Below the pieces are notes generated by a model that had not been told where the DNA came from, did not search any database, and saw nothing but the letters and a program-made list of their open reading frames with translations. Positions 27,768-37,298 of a stretch of DNA of 41,419 bases are shown here, piece after piece (positions within the stretch are counted from its first letter, which is position 1; each line of letters starts with the position of its first letter). The stretch is from NCBI GenBank assembly GCA_937880925.1, contig CALGGB010000292.1:1-41419 (forward strand), given 5' to 3'. The position numbers and the translations under genes were made by a program. The DNA comes from an uncultured Rhodospirillaceae bacterium. Lineage in GTDB: Bacteria > Pseudomonadota > Alphaproteobacteria > SP197.

Positions 27768-29363
27768 TCAGGCCTGGTCGTCGAGCCAGGCTTCCTCGAA
27801 TATCCAGCCGTCACCAAGCTCCAGTACGGGGCTACCCTGATAGTTCTTCACACGGGTGCTCGACGCCTCCAGGTAATTGGAGAAGAACGGGATGAAGTCG
27901 CCGCCGTCGTCGTGCAACAGGGTGCATGCCTCGCAGTAGATTTCCTTGCGCCGGGCCGGGTCGGTTTCCTTGCGGCCCATGATCAGCAGTTCGTCGAAAC
28001 GTTCGTTGCACCAGGCTGTCTCGTTCCAGGTGGCATCGCACTGATGCGCGATCGTCAGGACCAGGTCCGCGGTCGGGCGCGAACTCCAGCCATCGGCACA
28101 CCAGGGCACCTTCATCCAGACGTCGCTCCAGTAACCGTCGTCAGGCACGCGGTTGAGCTCAATGTCGATGCCGCAGGCCCTGGCATGCTCCTGCAGCACG
28201 ACAGAGAGATCCACCGCGGAGCTGTTGGCCGCGTTGGAAACCACCAGCGTGGCCGAACTCAGCCCCGTCTTTTTCCAGTAGAACGCCGCCTTGTCGGGGT
28301 CGTACTCGGTCTGCGGGATCTCGTGGCAGTAGTCGGGCGAAGCCGGATTGACGGGGAAGTCGTTGCCCACGACCGCATAGCCCATCCGCACGTTGTCGAC
28401 GAGGTACTGGCGGTCGACCGCGTGTTTCATGGCCTTGCGGAAGTTGATGTCGTTGGTCGGCGCGCGGTCGCACATCATGGCCCAGTTGAACCAGGCGCCC
28501 GATGGCGTCGAGTAGATGGCAAGACCGGAGTCCATCTTGAGCAGATCGGCCGTGCGCGGATCGATCGCATTGACGATGTCGATCTCACCGGTGCGCAGGG
28601 CATTGGTCCGCGCCGTGCCATCGGCGATGCCCCGGGTCTCCACGGCCGCGAAATGGGCCGCGTCCGACTTCCAGTAGTTCCCGAAGCGCTCCGCCACGGA
28701 CATCATGCCGGGCGTGAACTCGGTGAGCCGGTAGGGACCTGTCCCCGTGATCGGATCCGCCTCCGTCCAACCCTCCGGCACGATATCCAGGTGGTAGTCG
28801 TAGCCCAGCAACACGGGGAAATCGGCATTGCCGGAATTGAGTGTGAACTTGATGACGTTGGGTCCGTCGGTCGCGATGTCGGTGACCGCCGCAAGGTACG
28901 GCTTGGAAGGCGATTCTGAATCCTCCTTCATGTGGATCTCGAAGGAGTAGAGCACGTCCTCGGCGGTCATCGTCTTGCCGTTGTGGAACTCGACGCCTTC
29001 GCGCAGCTTGAAGGTCCACTCCTGCGCATCGTTGGCGGACTCCCACTCAACCGCAAGATTGGGCACGACATTGATGCTGCGGTCGAGCGCCGTGAGCCGG
29101 TTGTAGACCTGGAACGAGCGGGCGATATCCGTGCCGCTGGTCATCCGTGTCGGGTTGAAGGTCTCGTCGGGGCCCGCGTACTCGGTGCCGACCCTCAGCG
29201 TGCCGCCGTTGACCGGCTCCTCGGCGATACCGGCGCTGGACAGCATCGTGGTCGCCGCAGCGACCCCCATGCCCAGCGCGCCGGCCCGCCCGACGAACTC
29301 CCGCCTGCTCATGCGCCCTGACTGAACCTGTCCGATCATCCACTGGAACTGCCTCTCGTTCAT
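27768..29363 (-). CDS. ABC transporter substrate-binding protein, family 5 (peptide/nickel type), Tat signal
   Basis: 531 aa. Tat-like SRREFVGRAGALGMGVAAATTMLSSAGIA; WTFKLREGVEFHNGKTMTAEDVLYSFE; ITGTGPYRL. No permease or ATPase genes beside it. Confidence 0.93.
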   Translation of the reverse strand: MNERQFQWMIGQVQSGRMSRREFVGRAGALGMGVAAATTMLSSAGIAEEPVNGGTLRVGTEYAGPDETFNPTRMTSGTDIARSFQVYNRLTALDRSINVVPNLAVEWESANDAQEWTFKLREGVEFHNGKTMTAEDVLYSFEIHMKEDSESPSKPYLAAVTDIATDGPNVIKFTLNSGNADFPVLLGYDYHLDIVPEGWTEADPITGTGPYRLTEFTPGMMSVAERFGNYWKSDAAHFAAVETRGIADGTARTNALRTGEIDIVNAIDPRTADLLKMDSGLAIYSTPSGAWFNWAMMCDRAPTNDINFRKAMKHAVDRQYLVDNVRMGYAVVGNDFPVNPASPDYCHEIPQTEYDPDKAAFYWKKTGLSSATLVVSNAANSSAVDLSVVLQEHARACGIDIELNRVPDDGYWSDVWMKVPWCADGWSSRPTADLVLTIAHQCDATWNETAWCNERFDELLIMGRKETDPARRKEIYCEACTLLHDDGGDFIPFFSNYLEASSTRVKNYQGSPVLELGDGWIFEEAWLDDQA

Positions 29364-29422
29364 CTCGTTGACCTCCTCGTCAGCGATGGTGACAGCCCGG
29401 ATTGCGCAGGGCTGATGGAACG

Positions 29423-30478
29423 TCAGCCGGCTGGAAGCGCCACCCCGGCTTGCGGCCAGGGCGGCAGGGACGCCGGATCGTCGTGGTAGGCGTGTTTGAG
29501 GCCGCCGTAGTAGCAGGCCACCCCGGGATGCATCGGGCGTCCGGGCAACAGCTCGAACTGCAGGCGGTAGAGAAGCCTGCGTCCGATGTCGCCAGGTTGT
29601 TCGGCAAAGGCGGCGCGGCCGTGCAACACGGCCTTGTTGTCGACCACCAGCATGTCGCCGGCCGCCATCTTGAACTTCAGGGCCATGCCGTCGCGCTCGG
29701 CGATCTCGTGGATCAGGCCGCAGGCCTCCGCGAAACCCTGCGGCAGGGGTACGCCCGTCTCCTCGGCGGCCGCCTTCTGGTAGCTCGGCAGCATGACGCA
29801 GACGAGGCGCCCATCGCTCCAGGAGAAGACCGGAACGTCGCGGTCCGTGACCTTCTCACCGGGCATCGGCGGTTCGCCGAACCAGGCCATGGGGAAACCC
29901 GCATAGAGCACAGGCAGCAGGTCGGGACGTTCGGCGGCCAGGACGTTGTGGATCGCGGCGGCGCTGACGGCGCAGGATTCCCCGCCCTCGCCGGCGGGAC
30001 GGACGCAGACAAGTGCCAGGCCATCGAGATGATCGGTGTGGAAGCGCGAGCGGTTGGCGCTGCGGTAGCCGCGCCAGGCCTGCTGCAGGTTCGGATCGAC
30101 CTCGACGCGGCCCAGCTTGTCGCCCAGCGCGCTCTGCGTCGCGCGGCGGCCGAAATGGCTGCCGACCGCCCAGGAGACGATGGCGGCTTCGTCCTCGTCG
30201 AGTGCGTCCATGGGCAGGCCGCGCAGCAGGACGAGCCCGCGGCCCCGGTAAACCTCGCGGCGAACCTTGGCGAGGGTCGCGGCAAGCTGGGGCAGGGCTT
30301 CCTCGCTTGCGGTCAGATCGGACCAGGCGCGGCCTTCGCGCCGCACCCCGCGGGCCATTTCAACCAGGCTGTTTCGCTGCTCCCCCGTCAGGGCGACGGC
30401 GACCGAATCCAGCGTGTCGAAGTCGCTCGCACGCCAGGCAAAACGATCCTCGATCGGTGTCGTCACGATACCAGGCAT
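29423..30478 (-). CDS. TauD/TfdA/gamma-butyrobetaine-hydroxylase-like dioxygenase, paralog of the 26630..27652 gene
   Basis: Start at 30478 (MPGIVTTPIEDRFAW). Shares long blocks with the other copy (LLRGLPMD, LDEDEAA, LQQAWRGYRS, CVRPAGEGGESCAVSAA, IHNVLAAERPDLLP, GDIGRRLLYRLQFE). FHTD...LHGR present. Confidence 0.88.
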   Translation of the reverse strand: MPGIVTTPIEDRFAWRASDFDTLDSVAVALTGEQRNSLVEMARGVRREGRAWSDLTASEEALPQLAATLAKVRREVYRGRGLVLLRGLPMDALDEDEAAIVSWAVGSHFGRRATQSALGDKLGRVEVDPNLQQAWRGYRSANRSRFHTDHLDGLALVCVRPAGEGGESCAVSAAAIHNVLAAERPDLLPVLYAGFPMAWFGEPPMPGEKVTDRDVPVFSWSDGRLVCVMLPSYQKAAAEETGVPLPQGFAEACGLIHEIAERDGMALKFKMAAGDMLVVDNKAVLHGRAAFAEQPGDIGRRLLYRLQFELLPGRPMHPGVACYYGGLKHAYHDDPASLPPWPQAGVALPAG

Positions 30479-30538
30479 ACATGCCTCCGACGAGCGGGCG
30501 GCCACCCTATCGGCGGCTGGTGGAAACTATCACGCGAT

Positions 30539-30568
30539 CCCAATAACCGAGTCAACTCGATTATTGGG
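30539..30568. promoter_or_regulatory. 30-bp near-perfect inverted repeat (candidate operator) between divergent genes
   Basis: CCCAATAACCGAGT-CA-ACTCGATTATTGGG: 14-bp arms with one mismatch, about 60 bp upstream of the dioxygenase start at 30478. Confidence 0.7.
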
Positions 30569-30704
30569 CCTCTGGCTTCAGGCATCTCCACGAGCCGCCC
30601 AGGGTGATCGTGGCACCGCAGCCTCACGGTAAAGCCCGCACCCGGTGCTGCTTCACCGCCGCCCTGCGATGTGGGACCCTGCAGCCCCGCAAGCGGAGGC
30701 GAGG

Positions 30705-31250
30705 ATGGCGACAAGCGACAAGCAGAGAGGCGTGCTGACCGGCATGGTCGCCGCACTGGCGATCGTCATCGTGGTGCTGGCGCTGGCTATCCTGCTGCAC
30801 CCGGTGGCGCTGCTGCCGGTCGGTTCGGGCCTGGACAGCCGCCTGGGCTGGGGTGCGATGTGGCTCATCCTGCCTGCGCTCTGCCTGTTGCTTGCCATCG
30901 GGCGGCTCGCCAGCCACCGCTTCATGACGCCCGAGGACATCGACGGCAGCGGCCTGACCCAGGGCAGCGAAACCGCCCGCATCGCCCAGGCCGTGATCCA
31001 GAACACCCTGGAGCAGGCGGTGCTTGCCGCGCTCGTCTATGGCGCGTTCTGCGCGTCCGTCTCGCGCGGCTGGCTGGCGGCGATCCCGGCGGCGGCCGTG
31101 CTCTTCACCCTGGGACGCATCCTCTTTGCGGCGGGTTACCGGCGGGGTGCGCCGGGACGCGCGCTGGGCTTCGCCCTGACCTTCTACAGCACCATCGCTC
31201 TGGCGGTGCTCGCCTTTGTCGGCCTCGTCCTTCGCCTGCTCGGCCCCTGA
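30705..31250 (+). CDS. MAPEG-family-like integral membrane protein
   Basis: Start at 30705 (MATSDKQRGVLTGMVAALAIVIV). Four predicted hydrophobic segments and VIQNTLEQAVLAALVYGAF, typical of MAPEG. Confidence 0.7.
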   Translation: MATSDKQRGVLTGMVAALAIVIVVLALAILLHPVALLPVGSGLDSRLGWGAMWLILPALCLLLAIGRLASHRFMTPEDIDGSGLTQGSETARIAQAVIQNTLEQAVLAALVYGAFCASVSRGWLAAIPAAAVLFTLGRILFAAGYRRGAPGRALGFALTFYSTIALAVLAFVGLVLRLLGP

Positions 31251-31265
31251 ACAAGGAAACCAGTC

Positions 31266-32027
31266 ATGACCTTCACCGGCAAACGCGTGCTCATCACCGG
31301 CTCCTCGCGCGGCATCGGCTGCGCCGCGGCAGAGGTCTTCCTGGCCGGCGGGGCCACGGTCGCGATCAACGGCCGCAGCGCCGCCTCGACACAGGACGGC
31401 ATTGCCGCGCTGGGCGGCGGCGAGCGCCTGGTCGCCGCACCGGGCGATGTCGGCACGGTGGCCGGCTGCAACGCCATCGTCGCGGCCGCGATCGCCGCCA
31501 TGGGCGGGCTCGATGTGCTGGTCAATTCCGCGGGCATCGGCGACTCCCGCCCGATGGCCGAGTGCGACGAGGAGATGTGGGACGCCACCATGAACATCAA
31601 CCTGAAGGGCACCTTCTTCTGCATCCAGGCCGCACACCCGCACCTGAAGAAGACCAGAGGCAACATCGTCAACGTGGCGTCCGATGCCGGGCTGATCGGC
31701 GAGAAGGGCCTGTCGGTCTATTGCGCGAGCAAGGCGGGCGTCGTGAACCTGACCCGGGCGCTCGCACTGGAGCTCGCACCCGACGTGCGCATCAACAGCG
31801 TCTGCCCGGGTTATGTCGATACCGACATGGTGCGCCGTGACGGCATCGAGCAGGCCGCCGATCCCAAGGCCGCCGAACAGGCCCTGCTCGACTACACGCC
31901 GCTGCGGCGCCTCGCACACCCCGCCGAGATCGGCAAGGCCATCGCCTATCTCGCCAGCGACGACGCCGTTTTCATCACCGGCGCTGCGCTGCAGATCGAC
32001 GGCGGCACGACGGCAGGCCATCCGTGA
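31266..32027 (+). CDS. Short-chain dehydrogenase/reductase
   Basis: 253 aa. VLITGSSRGIGCAAAEVFLAGG, LVNSAGIG, YCASKAGVVNLTRALALELAP, FITGAALQIDGGTTAGHP. Confidence 0.95.
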   Translation: MTFTGKRVLITGSSRGIGCAAAEVFLAGGATVAINGRSAASTQDGIAALGGGERLVAAPGDVGTVAGCNAIVAAAIAAMGGLDVLVNSAGIGDSRPMAECDEEMWDATMNINLKGTFFCIQAAHPHLKKTRGNIVNVASDAGLIGEKGLSVYCASKAGVVNLTRALALELAPDVRINSVCPGYVDTDMVRRDGIEQAADPKAAEQALLDYTPLRRLAHPAEIGKAIAYLASDDAVFITGAALQIDGGTTAGHP

Positions 32028-32896
32028 GCGCGCCCCTCTGCCGCGGCCTGACCGCCGAGGAGATCGAACGGCAGTACGCCCTGCGCAAGCTGCGCCCGTC
32101 CTACGAAACGGAGATGGTTCCGGGCTGGCTGGAACGCTCGGCCGCTTTCCGCACCGAGCACCCCGGCGCGCGCATCAACCTGGCCTACGGGCCCGGGCCG
32201 CGCGACCGCTTCGACCTCTTTCCCGCCCCCAAGCCCAAGGGGCCGTTCCTGCTCTACATCCATGGCGGCTACTGGCAGCGCGGCGACAAATCCGTCTATT
32301 CAATCCTGTCGCGGCCCTTCACGGATGCCGGCATCGACGTCGCGCTGGTCAACTACGACCTCTGCCCCAGCGTGCCCGCGAGCGCCATCGCGCCCCAGGT
32401 GCGCCGTGCCGTGGCGCATCTCTGGCGAGAAGCAAGGAACCTAGGCTGTGCGCGGGAGCGCTTCTGCGTCATGGGCCATTCGGCCGGCGGCCACCTGGCC
32501 GCCGAGATGATGGCGACCCGCTGGGACGAGGAGGCCGACGACCTGCCCGCCGACATGATCGATGCGGGTCTGCCGTTCTCCGGCATCTTCGACTTCACGC
32601 CGATCCTCCACTGCAGCGAGAACGACGGCATGCGGATGGACGCGGCCGTCGCCGCCGAGATCAGCACCATCCGCCGCGCCATGCCCACCGACGCGCCCCA
32701 GCTTGTGGCCTGGGGCGAGAACGAGACACCGGACTGGAAGCAACAGTCGCAGGACTATGTGGCGTGTTTCGGCACCGCGCAGCGCCGGATCGAAACCCAT
32801 GTCGTGCCCGGCGCCGACCACTTCGATGTCGTCGACGTGCTGGCCGATGGCGACAGCGATCTCACCGCCAAGGCGCGCGCCCTGATCCTGGGCTGA
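32024..32896 (+). CDS. Alpha/beta hydrolase, kynurenine formamidase-like
   Basis: GTG start overlapping the SDR stop. YIHGGYWQRGDKS (HGGxW oxyanion motif), VMGHSAGGHLAAEM nucleophile elbow, VPGADHFDVV catalytic His region. Confidence 0.9.
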   Translation: MSAPLCRGLTAEEIERQYALRKLRPSYETEMVPGWLERSAAFRTEHPGARINLAYGPGPRDRFDLFPAPKPKGPFLLYIHGGYWQRGDKSVYSILSRPFTDAGIDVALVNYDLCPSVPASAIAPQVRRAVAHLWREARNLGCARERFCVMGHSAGGHLAAEMMATRWDEEADDLPADMIDAGLPFSGIFDFTPILHCSENDGMRMDAAVAAEISTIRRAMPTDAPQLVAWGENETPDWKQQSQDYVACFGTAQRRIETHVVPGADHFDVVDVLADGDSDLTAKARALILG

Positions 32897-32897
32897 G

Positions 32898-33641
32898 CTA
32901 CTGCCCCAGCGCCGCGCGTAGGGTCTGCGCCGAGACGGCAAGACCCAGCATCGTGCCGTTCTGGTTGACCGTGGCGCTGTGGATGCCGACCAGGCGGACG
33001 CTGCCGTCGGGCGAGGCGATCATCAGGGGCGAACCGGAGTCGCCGTTCACGGCATCGCAATCGTGCAGGAACAGCTTGCCGCCGCGCACCATGGCGACGA
33101 CGTGGCAGGCGCGGTTCATGGTCGGCACATGGCGCGCGTCCTGGCTGAACCCGGCCTGCATCATGGCCTCGTCGGGACCGGCGGTCTCCCGGCCCGGCGC
33201 GGCGAGCGGGATGGGTTCGCCCAGCGGCTTGGCGACGGTGAGCACGGCCCAGTCGAGCGGCAGCTTTGCGTTCTCGCCCTCGCGCGGCAGGTCGGGATCG
33301 GGACCCATGATGTAGGAGACGACCGGAGCATCGTCGGTCCAGTCGCCACGCCGGTAGTTGACGACGACATGCAGCGCATCGGGCGTCAGCCAGTGATCAG
33401 TGCGCGAGAGCCACAGGCAGTGGGCGGCGGTCAGCACCTTGTCGGGCGCGACCAGCACGCCGGTGCAGTAACCGCCGGTGCGCCGGTTGACCTTGACGAC
33501 CGCGCTCCAGGGCCATTCCAGGCTTTCGACGATAGTGCGGTCGTCCTCGCCCTTGATGCCGGGCAGATGGATCGGTGCCTCTTCGGCAAACAGCGGCAGC
33601 GCGGAGCAAAGCAGCAGCAGGACGGGCAGCAGGACCTTCAT
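32898..33641 (-). CDS. Secreted trypsin-like/V8-like serine peptidase
   Basis: 247 aa. Signal peptide (MKVLLPVLLLLCSALPLFAEE), triad motifs LTAAHCLW, LDWAVLTV, NGDSGSPL. Confidence 0.9.
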   Translation of the reverse strand: MKVLLPVLLLLCSALPLFAEEAPIHLPGIKGEDDRTIVESLEWPWSAVVKVNRRTGGYCTGVLVAPDKVLTAAHCLWLSRTDHWLTPDALHVVVNYRRGDWTDDAPVVSYIMGPDPDLPREGENAKLPLDWAVLTVAKPLGEPIPLAAPGRETAGPDEAMMQAGFSQDARHVPTMNRACHVVAMVRGGKLFLHDCDAVNGDSGSPLMIASPDGSVRLVGIHSATVNQNGTMLGLAVSAQTLRAALGQ

Positions 33642-35119
33642 GCGGCGAGCTCCCCGCGCATCTCTTGGGCCAGCGGTTCGGCGATGGCGCGTACCCGCGC
33701 GGGCACGGAGCGGGCATCCTCGTCGCCGGTGCGGAAGTTGACGATGCAGGCGCGCAGGTACATCGCGCCGGATATCACCGCGTTGGAAAGATAGAGGTCG
33801 CCCGAGCGCTGCACCGCGCCCATGAGCGCGCCGTTCAGGCGGTCGAGCCAGGCCGCGACGGCGGGTTCGCCGCGCCGCGCCATCAGGTCGGCCGGCACGT
33901 AACGGAAGGTGGCGATGGAGAGGGAGCAGAGCCCCGCCTCGAAGTCGCGCGCTTCCTGCGCTGCCGCAAACATCAGCCGGGCCTGGGCGATGTTGCGGGC
34001 AATCGCCTCCCGGTAGCCCGACCGGCCGGCCTGCTGCAGGGCAAGCCAGACCTTGAGTGCGCGGAAGCCGCGGGAGTTCTGCGGCCCCCAGGCGTAGTAG
34101 TCGGTGACTTCCTCAGCCCCGGTCAGGGCGTAGTAGCTGGGGTTGGTGGAGAACGCCGCCTTCAGCCGCGCGCCGTCGCGCACCAGGGCGCAGCCGGCCT
34201 CCAGGGGAACGTAGAGCCACTTGTGGGCATCGACGGCGAGCGAATCGGCGCGGCGCAGGCCGAGCAGATCGGCCGGGGCATCGGGGAGGCAGGCAGCGGG
34301 TGCGCCGTAGCAGCCATCGACGTGGAACCACAGGCCTTCGCGTTCGGCGAGATCGGCGATGGCGGGCAGCGGATCGACCGCGCCGACCGCAGTGGTGCCC
34401 GCCGTGCCGACGATCAGGAAGGGCTCCATCCCGGCGGTGCGGTCGGCGGCGATCATCGCCGCGCCCGCAGCGACATCCATGCGCGCCGCACCATCGGCCG
34501 GCACACGGCGGATCGCGGCCATGCCCAGACCCAGCAGGTCGGCAGCCTTCTCGATCCAGGCGTGGCACTGGTCGGTGGCGTAGAGGGTGAGGCGGCGGCC
34601 CCGCAGGCCCTCGGCGCGGATCGAATCGCCCGCGAAGGCGTGGCGGGCGGCCACGATGCCGACGAGGTTGGCGGCATTGCCGCCGCTGGTGAAGAGTCCG
34701 CCGCCGGCGGGATAGCCCAGCAGATCGCCGACCCAGGCGACAGTCTGCTCCTCGATTGCCGTCGCCATGGGCGCGCCGTTCCAGCCCGCGACATTGGGGT
34801 TGATCGCGGCAGTGAGCATATCGGCGAGCGCGCCGATGGGGGCGGGCGAGCCGGTGATGTAACCCCACATGCGCGGATGGGCGTTGAGACAGGTCGCCGG
34901 GGCGAGCAGGTCGAAGGCGCGGGCGAGCAGCGGGCCGGGTTCGGCGCCCTCATCGGGCAGGCCGCCATGGCCGCGCGTTTCGGTAATCGCGGCGGGGGTC
35001 GTCGCGGGCGCGACGGGCAGGTCGCCCAGGCCGTCGAGCCAGTCGGCAATCCGCTCCACCAGATCGTGCCCCGCCGCGCGGAAGGCCGCGCCGTCCATCT
35101 CGAATTTGCCTGCCGTCAT
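33638..35119 (-). CDS. PLP-dependent aromatic-L-amino-acid decarboxylase-family protein
   Basis: Start at 35119 (MTAGKFEMDGAAFRAAGHDLVERIADWL). LFTSGGNAANLVGIVAARHAF, WFHVDGCYGAPAACL, LAVDAHKWLYVPLEAGCALV (PLP lysine). Confidence 0.92.
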   Translation of the reverse strand: MTAGKFEMDGAAFRAAGHDLVERIADWLDGLGDLPVAPATTPAAITETRGHGGLPDEGAEPGPLLARAFDLLAPATCLNAHPRMWGYITGSPAPIGALADMLTAAINPNVAGWNGAPMATAIEEQTVAWVGDLLGYPAGGGLFTSGGNAANLVGIVAARHAFAGDSIRAEGLRGRRLTLYATDQCHAWIEKAADLLGLGMAAIRRVPADGAARMDVAAGAAMIAADRTAGMEPFLIVGTAGTTAVGAVDPLPAIADLAEREGLWFHVDGCYGAPAACLPDAPADLLGLRRADSLAVDAHKWLYVPLEAGCALVRDGARLKAAFSTNPSYYALTGAEEVTDYYAWGPQNSRGFRALKVWLALQQAGRSGYREAIARNIAQARLMFAAAQEARDFEAGLCSLSIATFRYVPADLMARRGEPAVAAWLDRLNGALMGAVQRSGDLYLSNAVISGAMYLRACIVNFRTGDEDARSVPARVRAIAEPLAQEMRGELAA

Positions 35120-35270
35120 CGTCGCGCTCCGTTGTCTTGTCCCGCCATAGCAGGGTGAAACGTGCAAGGCGAGAGCCCGGCAGGCTGGACGCCTCGGGTT
35201 CGCCCTCCTAGCATTGCCGCGACGGGCCGGGCGCAGTCGCGCGAGTGGTCCCTGCCCATCCGAAGGTGCC

Positions 35271-37298
35271 ATGATCGAACCCGCGATTCGCCACGATTTC
35301 CCGCGCAAGGTGCGCGAGATTCCCATCCTCTGGATCCCGATGAGCGACGGCGCGAAGCTGGCCGCCCGGGTCTGGCTGCCGGTGGATGCGCAGGACGATC
35401 CCGTGCCGGTGATCCTGGAATCGATTCCCTACCGCCGCCGCGACGGCACGGTGCTGGGCGACGTGCTGACCCATCCATGGTGGGCGGGCCACGGTTATGC
35501 CTGCGTGCGCCTCGACATCCGCGGTTCGGGCGACAGCGACGGCGTGCTGATGGACGAATACACGGCCCGGGAACAGGCCGACATCTGCGAGGCCATCGCC
35601 TGGCTGGCTGACCAGCCCTGGTCGAGCGGCAAGGTCGGCATGATCGGCATCTCCTGGGGCGGCTTTGCCTGTCTGCAGGTCGCCGCCCTGCGCCCGCCCG
35701 CGCTGAAGGCGATCATGCCCAATTGCGCCGTCGACGACCGTTATGCCGACGACGTGCATTACATGGGCGGCTGCCTGCTGAGCGACGGCATCTCCTGGGG
35801 CAGCGGCCTATTTGCCCTGGTCTCGCGCTGGCCCGAGCCGAGCGGGCGAGGCGAGGACTGGCGCGCCCTGTGGCAGGAGCGGCTGGAGAAATCCGGCAAT
35901 CCGCTGATCGATTGGACGCGTCACCAGCGGCGCGACGGCTTCTGGAAACACGGCTCGGTAGCCGAGGACTACGCTGCCATCGAGGCCGCGACCTGTGTCG
36001 TGGGCGGCTGGACCGACGGCTACTCCAACGCCCTGCTGCGCCTGATGACCCACCTGAAGGCGCCCAAGAAGGCGCTGATCGGGCCGTGGACCCATGTCTA
36101 TCCCCACTTCGGCACGCCGGGACCGGCCATGGGTTTCCTGCAGGAGTCCCTGCGCTGGTGGGACCGCTGGCTGAAGGACATCGACAACGGGGTCGACCGC
36201 GAACCCGCGCTGTCGCTGTGGATGCAGCAGGACCTGCACGCCCATGCCATGGACTTTGCCGTCGGCGGCCACTGGATCGGCGAGCGCGCCTGGCCGCCGC
36301 AGGGTCCGGTGAAGAGCCTGGCGCTGGGCAATGGCGCCCTGGGCGGCGAGGGTGCCTCCGCCACCTTCCACCACAGCTCGCCGCTGCTTTGCGGCATGGC
36401 GGGCGGCGAGTGGTGCCCGCGCGACGGCGGCGGCGTGGGTCCGGAGTACCAATCCGACCAGCGCGCCGACGATGCCCTTTCGCTGTGCTTCGAGACCGTG
36501 CCGCTGGAAGAGGACCTGACCGTGCTGGGCACCCCGGTGGTGCGCCTGCGTCTGGCGGTCGACAAGCCCCAGGCGATGATCGCGGTGCGCCTCAACGAGG
36601 TCGCGCCCGACGGCCACAGCAGCCGCGTGACCTTCGGCCTGCTCAACCTTTCCCACCGCAACAGCCACGAGAACCCGGAACCCATGGTGCCGGGAGAGAC
36701 GGTGGAGATCGCGCTCGACCTCAATGCCGTCGCCTATCGCTTCGCCAGGGGGCGGCGCATCCGCCTGGCGATCTCCACGAGCTACTGGCCGATGGTCTGG
36801 CCCGCGCCGGAACCGGTGACGATGACGCTGGAGACAGCGGGTTCGGCGCTGGAGCTGCCCCTGCGCGGCGACACCTCGGCCGATGCGGAACTGCCGACCT
36901 TCGGTGCGCCGGAGATGAGCCCGCCCTATCCCTCGACACGGCTGGCCGAGGGTGAAAGCACGCGCACCCTGGCGCGTGACATGGCGACCGGCACCTTCAC
37001 CCTGCACCACATCGAGGATACCGGCCTGACGCGCATCGAGGACATCGGCCTGACCGTGGGCAAGCGCGGCACCGAGACCTACACGATCACCGAGGGCGAC
37101 CCGGCGAGCGCCCGGATCGTCATGGTGCGCCATGCCTATGCCCGCCGTGAGGGCTTCGACGTGCGCACCCGGGCCAACCTCGCCTTCTCGTGCGACGCCG
37201 GGAACTTCCGCATCGAGGCGAATCTGGAGGCCTTCGAGGACGGCAAACAGATCCTGACACGGACGTGGGACGAAACCATCCCACGGGACCACCTGTGA
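35271..37298 (+). CDS. CocE/NonD family hydrolase (X-Pro dipeptidyl-peptidase S15 type)
   Basis: Start at 35271. PVILESIPYRRRDGT, LDIRGSGDSDGVLMDEYTAREQADICEAIAWL, GMIGISWGGFACLQVAA, IGPWTHVYPHFG; C-terminal jelly-roll-like half. Confidence 0.92.
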   Translation: MIEPAIRHDFPRKVREIPILWIPMSDGAKLAARVWLPVDAQDDPVPVILESIPYRRRDGTVLGDVLTHPWWAGHGYACVRLDIRGSGDSDGVLMDEYTAREQADICEAIAWLADQPWSSGKVGMIGISWGGFACLQVAALRPPALKAIMPNCAVDDRYADDVHYMGGCLLSDGISWGSGLFALVSRWPEPSGRGEDWRALWQERLEKSGNPLIDWTRHQRRDGFWKHGSVAEDYAAIEAATCVVGGWTDGYSNALLRLMTHLKAPKKALIGPWTHVYPHFGTPGPAMGFLQESLRWWDRWLKDIDNGVDREPALSLWMQQDLHAHAMDFAVGGHWIGERAWPPQGPVKSLALGNGALGGEGASATFHHSSPLLCGMAGGEWCPRDGGGVGPEYQSDQRADDALSLCFETVPLEEDLTVLGTPVVRLRLAVDKPQAMIAVRLNEVAPDGHSSRVTFGLLNLSHRNSHENPEPMVPGETVEIALDLNAVAYRFARGRRIRLAISTSYWPMVWPAPEPVTMTLETAGSALELPLRGDTSADAELPTFGAPEMSPPYPSTRLAEGESTRTLARDMATGTFTLHHIEDTGLTRIEDIGLTVGKRGTETYTITEGDPASARIVMVRHAYARREGFDVRTRANLAFSCDAGNFRIEANLEAFEDGKQILTRTWDETIPRDHL

